From Dipteris shenzhenensis (lineage: Eukaryota > Polypodiophyta > Polypodiopsida > Gleicheniales): 64,000 nucleotides of DNA. The position numbers were made by a program, and so were the translations under genes. The stretch lies in NCBI GenBank assembly GCA_047967505.1, contig CM106538.1; one strand, given 5' to 3'. Positions 1 to 10,466 of this stretch are shown piece by piece. How positions within the stretch are numbered: the first letter of the stretch is position 1; each line of letters opens with the position of its first letter. The notes under the pieces were generated by a model. The model was not told where the DNA came from. It did not search any database and saw only the letters and a list, made by a program, of their open reading frames with translations.

Positions 1-168
1 ACAATTTGCAGGCATCAATTTTCAGTACAACCTGTAGCTGCACAAACAATCCATCGTTCACAAGGCCTTTCCATGGACTACTTGGCTCTTGATCCTACAT
101 GCATTAAGTCACATGGCCTTGCTTACACTGCATTGTCATGTGTGCGAGATCCATCAACCTCTACCTAA
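1..168 (+). pseudogene. C-terminal end of a PIF1-like helicase (Helentron RepHel remnant)
   Basis: The frame opening at base 1 is the tail of a PIF1/RRM3-type DNA helicase and ends at TAA 166-168. It shows the two last conserved motifs: a motif V-like AAQTIHRSQGLSMD and a motif VI-like HGLAYTALSCVRD. In intact PIF1-family proteins these read TIHKSQG and YVALSRVR, so one catalytic-region Arg is replaced by Cys here. Such helicase domains are carried by Helitron and Helentron rolling-circle transposons. An AP-endonuclease-like domain follows at once (234-952), which is the domain order of Helentrons rather than of a host PIF1 helicase. The start lies outside the window. The recognition of the motifs is firm; the assignment to a Helentron is inferred from the neighbour. 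Confidence 0.72.
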
Positions 169-233
169 CCCAACCATTACAAATGAGACACATTAAAGTT
201 GACATCATTGTTCTTTAAGAAATTGAAAGACTC

Positions 234-952
234 AAGTCAAGTTTCAACACATGTGCATGGGAATTCGACTCAATAAACCTCGCACAACTATCCAAAAACC
301 ACCAGTTTCTATAGTCCTTAAACATAAGGACATTTCAAAAGCACAAACAATACATCCTTTCTTCTTCTCATCTCCTTGCCTCACAAATTCTTTGCCTCCA
401 AAAAATACACCCTAAACCCTCCAATGGCACAGACATCCCAAACTTCAAACAGGAAGAAAGGGTCATGGAATTTCGACTTACTATAAGGCGAAAATAGAAC
501 TTGTTCACACATAGTACTATTTCCACGAAGGCGTTGACTGCTTGCTAACAATTTTCAAATGTCCGACCTTCAACAAAATCACTATACTAAACGTTTATAA
601 GTCCCCAAAAGCACAAACCACTACACTACTTGACTTATTAGATTGCATCCTCAACTACTTGAAGTCAAACATTCCCACATACATCTTGGGAGACTTCAGC
701 ATACGCTATAGAATCCAAACATCTAATATGCAAAATCTCCACATGTACATGAAACCTCACGATATGGAACAACTTATTCAACACCCCACTATATGGACAT
801 ATATGGATAAACTAATCTATGTTAATCTAAGCTATACCAACCGTCGAATCGAAGAAAAGGAAAGAAATAATTTCTTTTTCATATTCATTTTAATAGGTTA
901 CTTGCAAGACAAGAGTTATAAACAAATTTTGATTCTTTTCATATATAATTAA
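234..952 (+). pseudogene. AP-endonuclease-like domain, decayed (Helentron EN or LINE EN)
   Basis: Two pieces of one endonuclease/exonuclease/phosphatase-fold domain can be read. The first (234 to about 480) contains SLNIRTFQKHKQYI and LASQILCLQKIHPKPS, matching the family's N-terminal 'SLNVRS..KH....ILCLQETH' block; the catalytic Glu of QETH is Lys here. The second (about 482-952, another frame) has ITILNVYKSP, then YILGDFSIRY, corresponding to the catalytic GDFN motif with Asn lost, then QLIQHPTIWTYMDKLIYVN. There is one stop near 329 and another near 512, plus a frame change, so it is a relic. It lies 66 bases after the helicase stop. In Helentrons the endonuclease is fused to the helicase, so the two were probably one protein. 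A LINE origin is the alternative. Confidence 0.62.
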
Positions 953-1660
953 AGTATACAATCCTCGAGAGCTCCCTAAGAGGAACACACTACACATACT
1001 GTCCCACCATTCCCTAATATACACAACTCTTCCATAGAAATGAACATAACCTTAGACTCTAAGAGGCCTAATGAATGTAATTCACCTTGTTTTAAAAGGA
1101 GTTCTACTTTCCAATAGACCTTTCGTTCCCCACATTTAAACTCACGAACCTACCTTGCCACATATCGATATGACATCCACTTACACGGCTACAGCTGATG
1201 CTGGCATTCATTCATTTCCTTTTAATAGATTTTTAAAAATAGATTGGTGTGCTAACCACCAACTAAGTATTATGCGAAAAATATCTGATCATGAGAATAG
1301 ATCCTCGCCAATGCGGACAAACGATCCAGTGTTGCTTGCAAATCTTGTTTAGGAACGATTCCGCGTTGACAAATTCCCCGTCAAAGAACCGTCTAATTCA
1401 TCGAAAGAACCCGTTCTATCTCCTCCGCAACAACCCGTGAAACCGACTGTCCACCAGTCAACCATCACTGATAAAGGCTCATTTTTCCACTCTCGATCCT
1501 ATTTTAAACTGAAAACTATTACGTGGAATTCTTCATTCTAGTAGAAACAATACGAGTCTCCATTTAACGTTAATGGATTTTGTGTTTGTTTCCCAGCAAG
1601 TTCGAAAAGCATCTCTTATCTCTTCTCTTCTCTTATCTCTTATCTCTTATATTCCTTTCA
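953..1660. other. No clear gene; one weak open frame
   Basis: An open frame runs 1155-1543 on the plus strand with a single TAG at 1350-1352. It is basic and proline-rich in its second half and ends ...KTITWNSSF, faintly like the start of an endonuclease domain. I do not recognise it. The remainder is AT-rich and non-coding. Confidence 0.25.
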
Positions 1661-2293
1661 GGGAAACATCCCATGCCTGATGATGTGGCAGGGATATGGA
1701 GGTTTGGGGAGCATTCTAGAGGTTCGGAGGAGAGGAGGGAGGTTCGGGTGTGGAGGGGAGGCGAGAGGATGCCACGTGTCATTGTAGAGCTCCCTAAGGT
1801 TCGGGAGGAGACTGGAGAGGCTTTCAGCTTGCACCACGTGGCTGTGTCTTAAGGGCAGAGGTGGCTGTGGAAACGAAGGGAGCACCGCAGAGCATTGAAT
1901 GCTGTCCACCAACTCTTGCCCGGTTCCAATTCTCACGCGCCAGTTTACCTTCATGCCTGTAGCCTTGATAGACCAATTCTCGCGCCGACCTAATAGCTCC
2001 AACCTCTCACAGCATCGTCTTCAAGATTAAACGGAAGGGCGATGCGAAATGGAAGAAACGGGTGAAGGTAGTGGGGAGCTTCACGAAGGACCGCAATGGA
2101 GGGAAGACGCTTTGCCATGCATGTGAGGCGCTCTTCACAAGCCAGCCATGCTTCCTTCTCCTCCTTGCAAATAACCTGCAAGCTACGAGGAGAATGACGT
2201 GTGTGACTCTACCAAGCTGGCTCGGCATGAAGAGCCATGAGGGAAGACACAGCAGGGCAAGGGAGGGGAGGGGAGGGGGGAGCACCAAAGCCA
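1661..2293. other. GC-rich intergenic block, possible dispersed repeat
   Basis: The composition changes sharply to GC/purine-rich. Phrases such as GGAGGTTTGGGGAGCATTCT and 'gaggttcggaggag' recur in looser form at 50320-50470, suggesting a shared, degenerate repeat. Open frames here exist on both strands with no family resemblance and are taken as chance products of the composition. Confidence 0.3.
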
Positions 2294-2591
2294 GTAGCCA
2301 AAGTCCCTTAACTCCAACGAAGCCTGCAGCGAGAGCGTGTGCACGCTTAGTGCAAGAACCAAAGCAACTGTCAAATGTGTTTAAAGAGCACAAGAGTATG
2401 AGAGCTCGAGGGATTAGAAGCCCTCTCCTCATCTATATACCCTCGTAGCCAAAGTCCCTTAACTCCAACGAAGCAACGAGAGGGTGTGCACGCTTAGTGC
2501 AAGAACCAAAGCAACTGTCAAATGTGTTTAAAGAGCACAACAGTATGAGAGCTCGAGGGATTAGAAGCCCTCTCCTCATCTATACACCCTC
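2294..2591. repeat. Tandem duplication, unit 151 bp
   Basis: Unit 1 begins at GTAGCCAAAGTCCC 2294 and unit 2 at the same phrase at 2445. Both run to CCTCTCCTCATCTATA(T/C)A and differ by a 7-base gap near CTGCAGC and a few substitutions. Two copies only. Confidence 0.88.
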
Positions 2592-4333
2592 CGTATCTTC
2601 ACCTCCGCTTCCAAATGTATCCATGCTGACGTCGCGCTCAAAAGATGCAGGAGGAAGGCCCTCACCCTGCCGTGTGACGACAATGATCCTCCTTCCCTTC
2701 ATCTCCTTGCACAATGGTGTGCCAAACGTCTCCACTGCTACTGCTGCTGCTCGGGTTTTGCTGGAGGAAGCCCCTCGCAGCATGATAGTGTCTATGTTTT
2801 CCCAAGACCACGAAGTGGATAGGTACGCTCCTCAAAAATTGGTGGTCCAATCGCTCTGCTTCACCTCTTGCTTCGCTCCCAGCCCCTCTTGCTTTGCCCT
2901 CAAGACAGATCAGTAAGCTTGCAAAGAGTGGTTTTCCCCACCCGTCCAGTCCACATGAGCCAGTTCCTTTTGAGCAAGAAATGGACACGAGCTGCTGCAG
3001 CACCCAAGTGCATTTCTATGTGTTGGGTTTGCAATATTGCTCTCAAATGGCAAGATGGACAAGAGCGAGGCTAAGTTAAAGATGTTGCGTTGCATTGGCG
3101 TCAACCCTACGACAGTGGAATGTTGGGGTAATTCTAGGACGTGGATGCACTCGCCAAGAGGTTCGGTTGTGCTACAGGGAATTGTGAACTGCTACTGAGA
3201 AGCTTTGAGTCATCAGGGTTTGAAACGGTATGATCACGCACGAGGAAGCATAGCTACCACCACCAAGCTCCGCTCTCAATTCATTTCAAGGGAGCATCAA
3301 GTGCCCAACGACAGATCACCATCTATGAAATCCATCTCTCTTGCAGAGATGGTGAGGTGGATGGAATTCTAGAGTGACCTTGCAAAGAAGAAGCAGAGTG
3401 TGAACAAGGAGCATTTGTCTGTTGATGATCTCTTCTCTTGCAAAAAAGTGGATGTGGACTTCGAGAAAGCATCGGCAAAGCAGCTGTGCAATTGCGATTT
3501 GAAGAAGATCTACGATTTCACCTGCATTTGAGAGAAAAAGTAGGGGGAGCACGAGCTCTACCATGGCTAATGAAGACCAAGATTGCACTAGAAGTAGCGA
3601 GTGGAGTGCCACATATGCTCTTTCTCTGACCATCCATCACAATATTAAGAGCTCCAATAGTTTCAACTATGAACAACGGACTAAATGTTTACATGTTGTA
3701 GACGAACACTAGAAGTAGATATGGGGAGTCAGCACCTTCTCATGGTTTCCTTTTATTACTTAGCAGCTCATTTTATGATTGACTATTTTTCATGACCATT
3801 GGACATTGCTCGAGTATAATGTTTTGTCGAACTAAATCGCAAGCTTGAGCTTTGGGATATGATTTGTATAGCTACATTCACTGGGCATACGCAGCAGTAT
3901 ACAAAAGGTGCTGAGTTGACCCTGTTTCATGCATGAAAATATGTGCAACAAGTAGGTGACCCAGTAGTCCTACTATTAGTTATTTTTATGATGATTTACT
4001 TTGACGATGCCTTACTACAAAGCAATCTTGCAAATACTGTACGATGTGTGACGTTCCTCTAGATCAAACCAAGAAGTTTGAATTCGGCCACCTTTGTAAG
4101 AAATTGCAGAAGGCAGATGGTAGTGGAGGATGACAAGGCCAAGCAGTGATATAGCTATTGCATTTGCTATAGCTAGGATTTCTATGTACCCTCTCCGAAT
4201 GAGCTCCTAACCTTTTAATAACAAAGCAAGAATATGTTCGCTTTTAGGTATCGATGAATTGTGCAGGCTTATGGTCACAGTTTTATGTAACCTCTTAATC
4301 AACACGGGTCTCCTGGGGATCAAATGTTGCAAC
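2592..4333. other. Intergenic sequence without recognisable gene
   Basis: GC-moderate to about 3640, then AT-rich. Several unrelated short open frames (for example 3316-3633 minus) lack family motifs. No repeat of note was seen by eye. Confidence 0.4.
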
Positions 4334-4530
4334 TATGGGCTTTATGTTCTTATGCTGAAAATGTGGATCTTATGCTCCAAGGGTGGATCTTATGGGCTTT
4401 ATGTTCTTATGCTGCAAATGTGGATCTTATGTTGCAATTGTGGATCTTATGGGCTTTATGTTCTTCCAGCAGGGAGAGCGTGTGTGATTTGCTTAAATTC
4501 CAGCAGGGAGAATGTGTGTGATTCACCTCT
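4334..4530. repeat. 57-bp tandem repeat, followed by a 34-bp repeat
   Basis: TATGGGCTTTATGTTCTT recurs at 4334, 4391 and 4448, an exact period of 57. Inside each unit GTGGATCTTATG also recurs. It is followed by two copies of TTCCAGCAGGGAGA at 4464 and 4498 (period 34). Because 57 is a multiple of three the block reads open as a 19-residue repeat, which explains the apparent open frames. Confidence 0.85.
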
Positions 4531-4914
4531 AAAACTGATCGCTGGTATGTTCTAACTTCAATTAGAAAACATGTGAATATGTTAAATTATAAAACATGTG
4601 ATACAAATTAAGAATGCTAAGTAGTATCTTTTGAGACAAGAATGTTCTTTGGAATGCCTGTCCGTGAATGCACATATCTAAATGGGTATGACCTTTAAAT
4701 GCTCTTGCAAGTGACTTTTTGAAAGGGGAGAGAGCTTATGCGGGGTGGTTTTGAAGAGTGTGTTGCAGCTCAACATCGAGTAGGGTCCCGTTCTAATGAT
4801 TTGCCACTTGGAGAAGCTTAAAGCAGCAGTACTATTGAGAGATGCGATTAAAGATAGCTCGAAGACTTCCAGTGTTAAGCAACTAGCAATCCCCGATTTA
4901 TGGGGCAAACATAC

Positions 4915-5065
4915 CAGTCTGCAAGCCAGCCAAAAGGCCAGCCAGCAGGGGTCTGGCCAACCAGAACTGGCCGACCAGTAGCCAGCAGGGGTCTGGCCGA
5001 CCAGAACTGGCCAACCGGCTGGCCGACCAGCTGGCAGGCCCACTGACCAGCTGGCTGACCAGCTA
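4915..5065. repeat. CCAGC/TGGCC short tandem repeat cluster
   Basis: Degenerate units of GGCCGACCAGCTGGC and GCCAGCAGGGGTCTGGCC are strung together, giving many small palindromes. It ends just before a TATA-like element. Confidence 0.7.
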
Positions 5066-5074
5066 GGTCAGGCC

Positions 5075-5080
5075 TATAAA
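5075..5080 (+). promoter_or_regulatory. TATA-like box
   Basis: TATAAA in the context GGCCTATAAAGGCACTAG, followed about 30 bases later by CACACTCTCAG. The context is right for a Pol II core promoter, for instance that of a retroelement LTR, but no transcript can be assigned. Confidence 0.3.
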
Positions 5081-5102
5081 GGCACTAGCCCCCACACTCT
5101 CA

Positions 5103-5413
5103 GTGACAGGACACGACCTGCAGCTGCTCCTCATCTCCTCCATCCTTTGCTGCGGCCCCGCCTGCTCCAGTTCTGCTTTCTGCCATCTTCTCCTACCTCA
5201 GGACAGGACCTGCAGCTTCTCTACACCTCCTCCATCCTTTGCTGCAGTCCCTTCTGCTCCAGATCTGCCCCCCCTTGCTCCAGATTTGTCCCTTCTGCTC
5301 CTCTGCTCCAAATTTGTCCCCTCCTGCTCCAGATCTACCCCTTCTGCTCCTCTGCTCCTTCTGCCCCAGATGTGCTCTTTTTCTTCATCATGTTGCTATT
5401 CCAGATAGCTTGA
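5103..5413. repeat. Pyrimidine-rich degenerate tandem repeat
   Basis: Repeated CTGCTCCAGAT(C/T)TGCCCC and CTTCTGCTCCTCTGCTCC units; CTCCTCCATCCTTTGCTGC occurs twice. Open frames rich in Ser, Pro, Leu and Cys in all three plus frames are by-products of the composition. Confidence 0.75.
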
Positions 5414-6002
5414 AGGTTCCTTCCTCAAAGCATGCTGGTTTTCAGCCATTTCCTAGGGTAGCTCTAGCCCTTCATCATCTTCGTCATCATCAAGCTACAC
5501 GGAGGACTGCGTTTCGCTCCCTCTGCTGCTATCATTTTCTACTGTTTCTCTACATGGAATCATCTTTTTGATTCATCTCAGCCACGGTCTTTGAGACACG
5601 ATGGCTTGAGGTTCTTGTATTCAGTTTTTCATATTACCGACAGGCACTATGTTTTCTGAGTTCCGTTCTTCAGTTGTTTCTGAGTATTGTCTATTTTTTT
5701 ATCACTCCACTGCAAACCCTATCGTTTCTCTATAGCCAGAGCTGTTCTTAATGAAGGGCATGCTCCAACAATTGATTGGCTTGCTAATTCAAAGAGTTTG
5801 CAAGAGCTCCAATCAAATGTTGGCCTGAAGGGGTCAACAATTTGCAGGAGAAAGACTAGGTTGCAAGGTCTAGGCAGCCTCCATCATCGTGGGTGTTTGT
5901 GGATGTCACAAACAACTTTAAAATTGAAGTTGTTGCAAGTTAGCATTCTGAGTTGTTGATCATGATTATAATCGATTTTTTGAAACTATTTCATCTTTGT
6001 TC
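5414..6002. other. No gene recognised
   Basis: A 90-codon open frame (5687-5959 plus) has no motif I know. Otherwise unremarkable. Confidence 0.3.
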
Positions 6003-6120
6003 ATCGTTGAGTTTCTCTTTAACAATTCGAATCAAACTCAAATAGAAAGGTTTCTTGGAAGCATCTTTGAGTCTCTCTTCAACAATTCAAACAAACCTCT
6101 AATAAAAAGGTTTCTTTGAA
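6003..6120. repeat. Tandem duplication of about 60 bp
   Basis: The phrase GAGTCTCTCTTCAACAATTC with AAAGGTTTCTT downstream occurs twice, near 6008 and 6069, in diverged copies. Confidence 0.65.
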
Positions 6121-6247
6121 AGAGCAAGCATTGGAAAGCGATGTCCATCGGTTGAGATAGAGGTGGCAGCAAATGACTTTGGAAAGAAATCTCTAGGATA
6201 CGAGCGCGACATCTCAGTGGTTCCAAGGTATTTGCGTGCAAGAATCC

Positions 6248-6532
6248 ACACTCTGGCCATCAACTAGGTGCAAAAAAGTTCAGCCAAAAACATTGAAGCA
6301 ATTGAAGAAATTCACTCTGCCTAGAGGGGCTCAAACTGCATATAATTGAAGGATTTGAGGTTGCCAGCAAACACATGCAATTGCGTAAAAAATTTGACAC
6401 TCTGGCCATCAACTAGGTGCAAAAAAGTTCAGCCAAAAACATTGAAGCAATTCTCTTTGCCTGGAGGGGCTCAAAATGCATATGATTGAAGGGGATTTGA
6501 GGTTGCCAGTAAATACATGCATTTGCATAAGT
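6248..6532. repeat. Tandem duplication, unit 150 bp
   Basis: CACTCTGGCCATCAACTAGG begins at 6248 and again at 6398. Both copies run through GAGGTTGCCAG(C/T)AAA. The second lacks a short GAAGAAATTCA segment. Confidence 0.88.
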
Positions 6533-7189
6533 GGCAACACACGCAAGGAGCTTTGTATTTTTTTTCTCCTCTGCAAGGGAGTGCCACGTGGCTTGTAGGA
6601 GAAGGCTCAACTCAGCTCAGTTGGAGAAGGCTTGCAGGAGGAGAGTGCCATGTGGCTTGCAGGAGATGTTGGAAAAGTCATCTCCCCATTTGTAAGCCCC
6701 CATATGAGGAGAGCATGGGTGGGGGGGGCTTAGGTTTAGGGATAGTACCATAAACGTCACTATATAGCTACTGACCAGCGTCGCTATATAGCGATGCTAA
6801 GGACTTAAACCCAAAACCCGCATGATGCTGTCTTTCACATCTCTCATACAACTTATAGGCTTTCTTCTCATCACAATAGAATAAAAAGATACATTTGGTG
6901 CCTTTTGGTTGTAGCTTGTTTCTATCTTTGTCTGTGTTGTCTCTTTCCCACGGCTTCCGTGAGAAGAGTAGGGTATTTTTAATATGCAGGGTTCCGAGGC
7001 TTTTTGTCACCTAGAGATATATTGGGGTTGTCGTTTGTAGTATACGTGTAGTTCAGGACCTCAAGTCGTGTTCCGGTGAGAGACATAGGCTTAAGTGTGG
7101 TAAGCAAACAAAGTGCATGCATGTGTAAAAGGAATGTGTACCATCATGGTTGAGGTAATGAAGGCCTTCGTCTTCATTGGGGGTTGCAG
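6533..7189. other. Intergenic; contains a motif shared with the copia H LTR
   Basis: TTGTAAGCCCCCATATGAGG at 6690 recurs, in reverse complement, at about 10921-10941 inside the 3' LTR of copia element H. Related GTGCCA(C/T)GTGGCTTG phrases occur at 6582 and 6647. This may be part of an old LTR. No gene seen. Confidence 0.4.
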
Positions 7190-7315
7190 GTTTTAGGAGG
7201 AGTTTAGGGGTTAGAAGGAGGTTCCAGGGTTTAGAAGGAGGTTCCAAGGTTTAGAAGAGGTTCCACGGTTAGAAGGAGTTCCAGAGTTTAGAAGAGGTTC
7301 CAAGGTTTAGAGTAG
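7190..7315. repeat. Tandem repeat of about 20-23 bp
   Basis: Six or so variants of GTTTAGAAGGAGGTTCCA follow one another, with one-to-three base indels between units. Confidence 0.8.
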
Positions 7316-7395
7316 AGTACATGGTGGAGAACTCATCTCCCTTGCAGATCATGGAGATTAAGGATTGAGGAACTAAGGGTTTAGGGAGGCATAGG

Positions 7396-7640
7396 AGTGG
7401 GAGAGGAAGAAGGTGTAAGAGCATGGGGGAAAGAGGAGAGAGGAGGGAGGAGGAGGAGGAGAAGGAGGAGGAGGGAAGAGGAGGAGGGAGAAGGAGAGAG
7501 GAGGAGGAGGAAGGAGAGGGAGGACGGAGGAGGAGGAGGAAGAGGAAGGAGGAGAAGGGAGGAGGAGAGGGAGAGGATGGGTTGCAAGGATGGAGGAGAG
7601 GGGAGGAGGAGTTGCAAGGTTAGGACACGCTTTTGGACGT
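7396..7640. repeat. Long purine tract (GGA/GAG-rich)
   Basis: The plus strand is almost purely A and G for about 200 bases, dominated by GGAGGA and GGAGAG. Complementary open frames of Ser/Pro/Leu or Arg/Glu repeats are artefacts. Such mirror-symmetric purine runs can form triplex DNA. Confidence 0.85.
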
Positions 7641-7799
7641 GGAGTGCAAGGAAGCATGGACACTTGAGACAATTGCTTGGAATACCAAAGTAGAACTCAA
7701 CACAATGTCCCAAAGAGTGTGGGCTTCATTCTATTATGGGGGTATTTATACAAGTTGGAGAGCTTCTCTCTCTGCATGTAGGAATTGTAATACATTCTC

Positions 7800-8043
7800 T
7801 CTCTACATGTAGAACTTGCATATAGAAGTTGCATGTAGGAGTTGCATGTAGAACTCGCATGTAGAACTTGCATGTAGAACTCGCATGTAGAACTTGCATG
7901 TAGAACTCGCATGTAGAAGTTCCATGTAGAACTCGCATGTAGAAGTTGCATGTAGGAGTTGCATGTAGGAGTTGCATGTAGAACTCACATGTAGGAGTTG
8001 CATGTAGAAATCGTATGTAGAACTTGCATGTAGAACATGCAAG
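7800..8043. repeat. 13-bp minisatellite
   Basis: About 18 copies of a 13-base unit, GCATGTAGAACTC with variants GAACTT, GAAGTT and GGAGTT. No unit contains a minus-strand stop, so the array reads open in all three minus frames with a 13-residue period rich in Cys, Tyr, His, Ser and Thr. It is a repeat, not a gene. Confidence 0.92.
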
Positions 8044-8338
8044 TTGGATTTCTAAGAAGGATTCTTTCTAGTTTCATGTAAGTACAAGCAGAGCTTTGCC
8101 GCTACTCTACACACACATTCTGTTCTACCTAAGTCCATGTTGGCACAGAGACAACATACTCCCCGATGCATTTTATTACCCGTCCTTGGGTTATGGCTGA
8201 TTGCGAGCACGTACCTAGGTTGCCATGCTTTTAGTCCAGTGGCTGTGGAACTTGTGGCGTGCCAGTCGATCGTGCTGTAAAGCCTTGGTACCATACAATT
8301 TTTGCTCAGTTTCTAGGTAGCCTGTATTCACCATTTGC
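8044..8338. other. No gene recognised
   Basis: Unique-looking sequence between the minisatellite and the U1 pseudogene. An 80-codon minus frame has no family signal. Confidence 0.3.
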
Positions 8339-10016
8339 TCAAACAGAGATATGTGTCGTGCTTCTAAGAAGATCACTCTTTGATAGAGTCGGCTTGTGTT
8401 TCTTTAGATCTTTCCTCTGAGTTGCAGTGTGCTCTGGTGCCTCAAAGGATATCTTCCATGTTTCATATGCTTGGCAAACATCCACCATGCTCTGAAACAC
8501 TGAGTCCTCGCGGAAGACAATGTAAGTAACATCCCTGTATCTTGCAACGGCAGTGTTCAAATCCTTTGCCTCAACCTTATTACTTGGTATGCCTTGTGTA
8601 TTGCTTACAACACCTTTCAAGCATCTATAGAACTGAGTCCTCTTTGCCATGTACTCAGATGTAGGTCTCCTGCCCTTCACTGTTTGTGGCTTTCCACAGC
8701 CCACCCATAACTCCCTTGCCTTTATCAAGATCTCAGAAAGAGAAGAGCTTTTTTTCAACCTAAATGGAGCAGAATTCAGCCTTTTTGATTCTAGAATATA
8801 CTTTGAGTCATCGTTAAATATGCATACATGACAAATGACCCATTGAAACTTTTCCATCCACTCAATCTATGGCAAGTTTCCTTTTCTTCCCTCATCAAGG
8901 GCGATCCTGCAAGCTTCACAAAAGTGTTGCCCATCAATGGGCTCAAACCTGCATCTTTCCAAGAATCTATTCTTTGCCAGCAAGTTTCTCTTCTCGATGT
9001 TAGTCCCATATCGGCTTTGGTACAAAGCCTCTCCATGAACAAAGTCACTCCTTCTAAAGTTCTCAAAAGCATCAAGAAAGTCCACGCGCTTTTGAAATGT
9101 GACATCAGGCAATGTAGGATCATCTTCTTGAAGTCTCTTAAATGCCATAGGACGAAGAGTGATATTAGTGGCAACTGGAGTTCTTGTTTTCCTCGTATCT
9201 TCATACAATTTGCGTGCAAATGTCTTATCTAGCTTTCTTTGATTTGTGAACAACGAAGCTCGATCAATAAGCATTGTGGCCATGCTGAATTGTGAAAATC
9301 CCCAAATGTACCCCTCATCCTCTGGAGGATGTAAGCGGATCCTCCTGTTCATCGCTATCCAATTTTTCGCCTGGTTTTAAATAACCTGCACTTAAACGAT
9401 CTGCACATGGAGTAGGAGTTATTTTTGCTCTCTTTCTAGGAATAGTTGTAGAACTTGAATTTGCTCCACGATCACTCCTTCTTGTTCTTGTAGTTGCAGC
9501 AGTCGATGGTGTAGGTACAGTTGGAGATACTGTAGTTACTACTGCAGATATTGTAGTTACTCTTGCTGGAGTTACCATAGTTATCGCCACAGATATTGGC
9601 GGTACAACTTGAGGGTTACATGTTATAGATAACGTACTAACTGCTGCTGAAAGTACAACACCACCACTTGGAAATGCATCCCACATTTTCTTTTATGCTT
9701 CTAAGGCACTAAGTAATTCTTGGGATCCCTCAATTGAATCTGGTAAGGGCTTCAAGAAGTGCTTGTGCGTAACTCGTAACTTATAAACCACCTCATCATT
9801 CTTCCCTTTGCACACAACTTCTATCAAATTGTTTTCTTTAATGTTGATGTTTGAGACCATGCCACCATTTCTTACTGCCTCTGGAGAATATTTCACGCTT
9901 GACACATTCTCTGCAGTGATCACCAAAAAATACTTTGATTTGCGCTCCATAAAATAGCAAGCATGTTCAAGGTATTTGAAAGACACCGTGAAACCAAAAC
10001 TGGAAGCCATAGTTTT
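8339..10016 (-). pseudogene. Unrecognised gene family 'U', copy 1 (decayed)
   Basis: Four overlapping minus-strand segments form one protein: 10016-9693, 9686-9315, 9352-8867 and 8857-8339. They align in the same order with a second copy (U2) at 25300-23700. Segment 1 has YFLVITAENVSS and VVCKGKNDEVVYKL. Segment 2 is Val/Thr/Ser-rich with a nuclear-localisation-like PRKRAK. Segment 3 has PPEDEGYIWG and ends with a CxxC site, GQHFCEACRIALDE. Segment 4 has FQWVICHVCIFNDDSKYI and ends in a basic tail. Breaks in U1 are a stop after segment 1 (near 9690), a frame change near 9340 and a stop just before segment 4. A 3' splice site (TTTTTCAG) precedes segment 1, so the gene had introns. I do not know its function. 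It could be a host gene or an accessory gene of a DNA transposon. Confidence 0.6.
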
Positions 10017-10390
10017 CTGAAAAACAATCAAAAATAAAAAATGAGAATTACAATGATTTTTAAACTGAAAATATTAAATAAATTTCTAATTAAATATTGT
10101 TTTAAGTTTTATTTATTTTTAATTTTTAAAAATGTTAAAATTAAATCAAATTATTTTATTTTTTAAATCTTTTTTTAATTATTTTATTTTATTTTATTTT
10201 AATTAATTAATTTATTTTTATATTTAAAATTTAATTTAATTTTTAATTTTTTTTTAAAGTTTTATTTATTTTAACTTTTTTTATTTTTTAAAAATAAATT
10301 AAGTTAATTAATTTTTTTTGTCTTTTTTTTTCTTTTTTAAATTAAATTAAATTATTTTTTTTGTCTTTAAAAAATAAAATAAAAATTTAA
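10017..10390 (-). other. AT-rich tract, probable intron of U1
   Basis: Nearly pure A/T with TTTATTTT-type runs, ending on the minus strand in TTGATTGTTTTTCAG next to U1 segment 1. No upstream exon is visible beyond 10390, where composition switches to GC-rich. Confidence 0.45.
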
Positions 10391-10424
10391 AGTCCCTTTG
10401 GGGGGCTTAGGGTAGGGGAGGGGA

Positions 10425-10466
10425 TTAACCCCCAACCTGTTGCGTGTGCAACAGGTTGGGGGTTAA
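10425..10466. repeat. Perfect 19-bp inverted repeat (hairpin), 4-base loop
   Basis: TTAACCCCCAACCTGTTGC at 10425-10443, loop GTGT, and its exact reverse complement at 10448-10466. Four more G:C pairs can form outside after a one-base bulge. Confidence 0.93.

Noticed and set aside
1155-1543. Possible second endonuclease N-terminus (KTITWNSSF)
   Set aside because: Only one short phrase resembles the family and it is followed at once by a stop.
2007-2916. Overlapping 110-140 codon frames on both strands
   Set aside because: GC-rich stretch with a 151-bp duplication; frames overlap one another, and no family motif or splice pattern supports any of them.
7373-7713. Ser/Leu/Pro-rich frames on the minus strand
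   Set aside because: Translation of the purine tract's complement; low complexity only.
7697-8042. Cys/Tyr/His repeat 'proteins' in three frames
   Set aside because: Products of the 13-bp minisatellite.
7800-8043. CRISPR-like array
   Set aside because: The repeats are directly abutting 13-mers without spacers, in a plant genome.
10425-10466. Helitron 3' terminal hairpin
   Set aside because: The stem fits, but no CTRR end followed by T was found at the expected distance on either strand, so I list it only as a hairpin.
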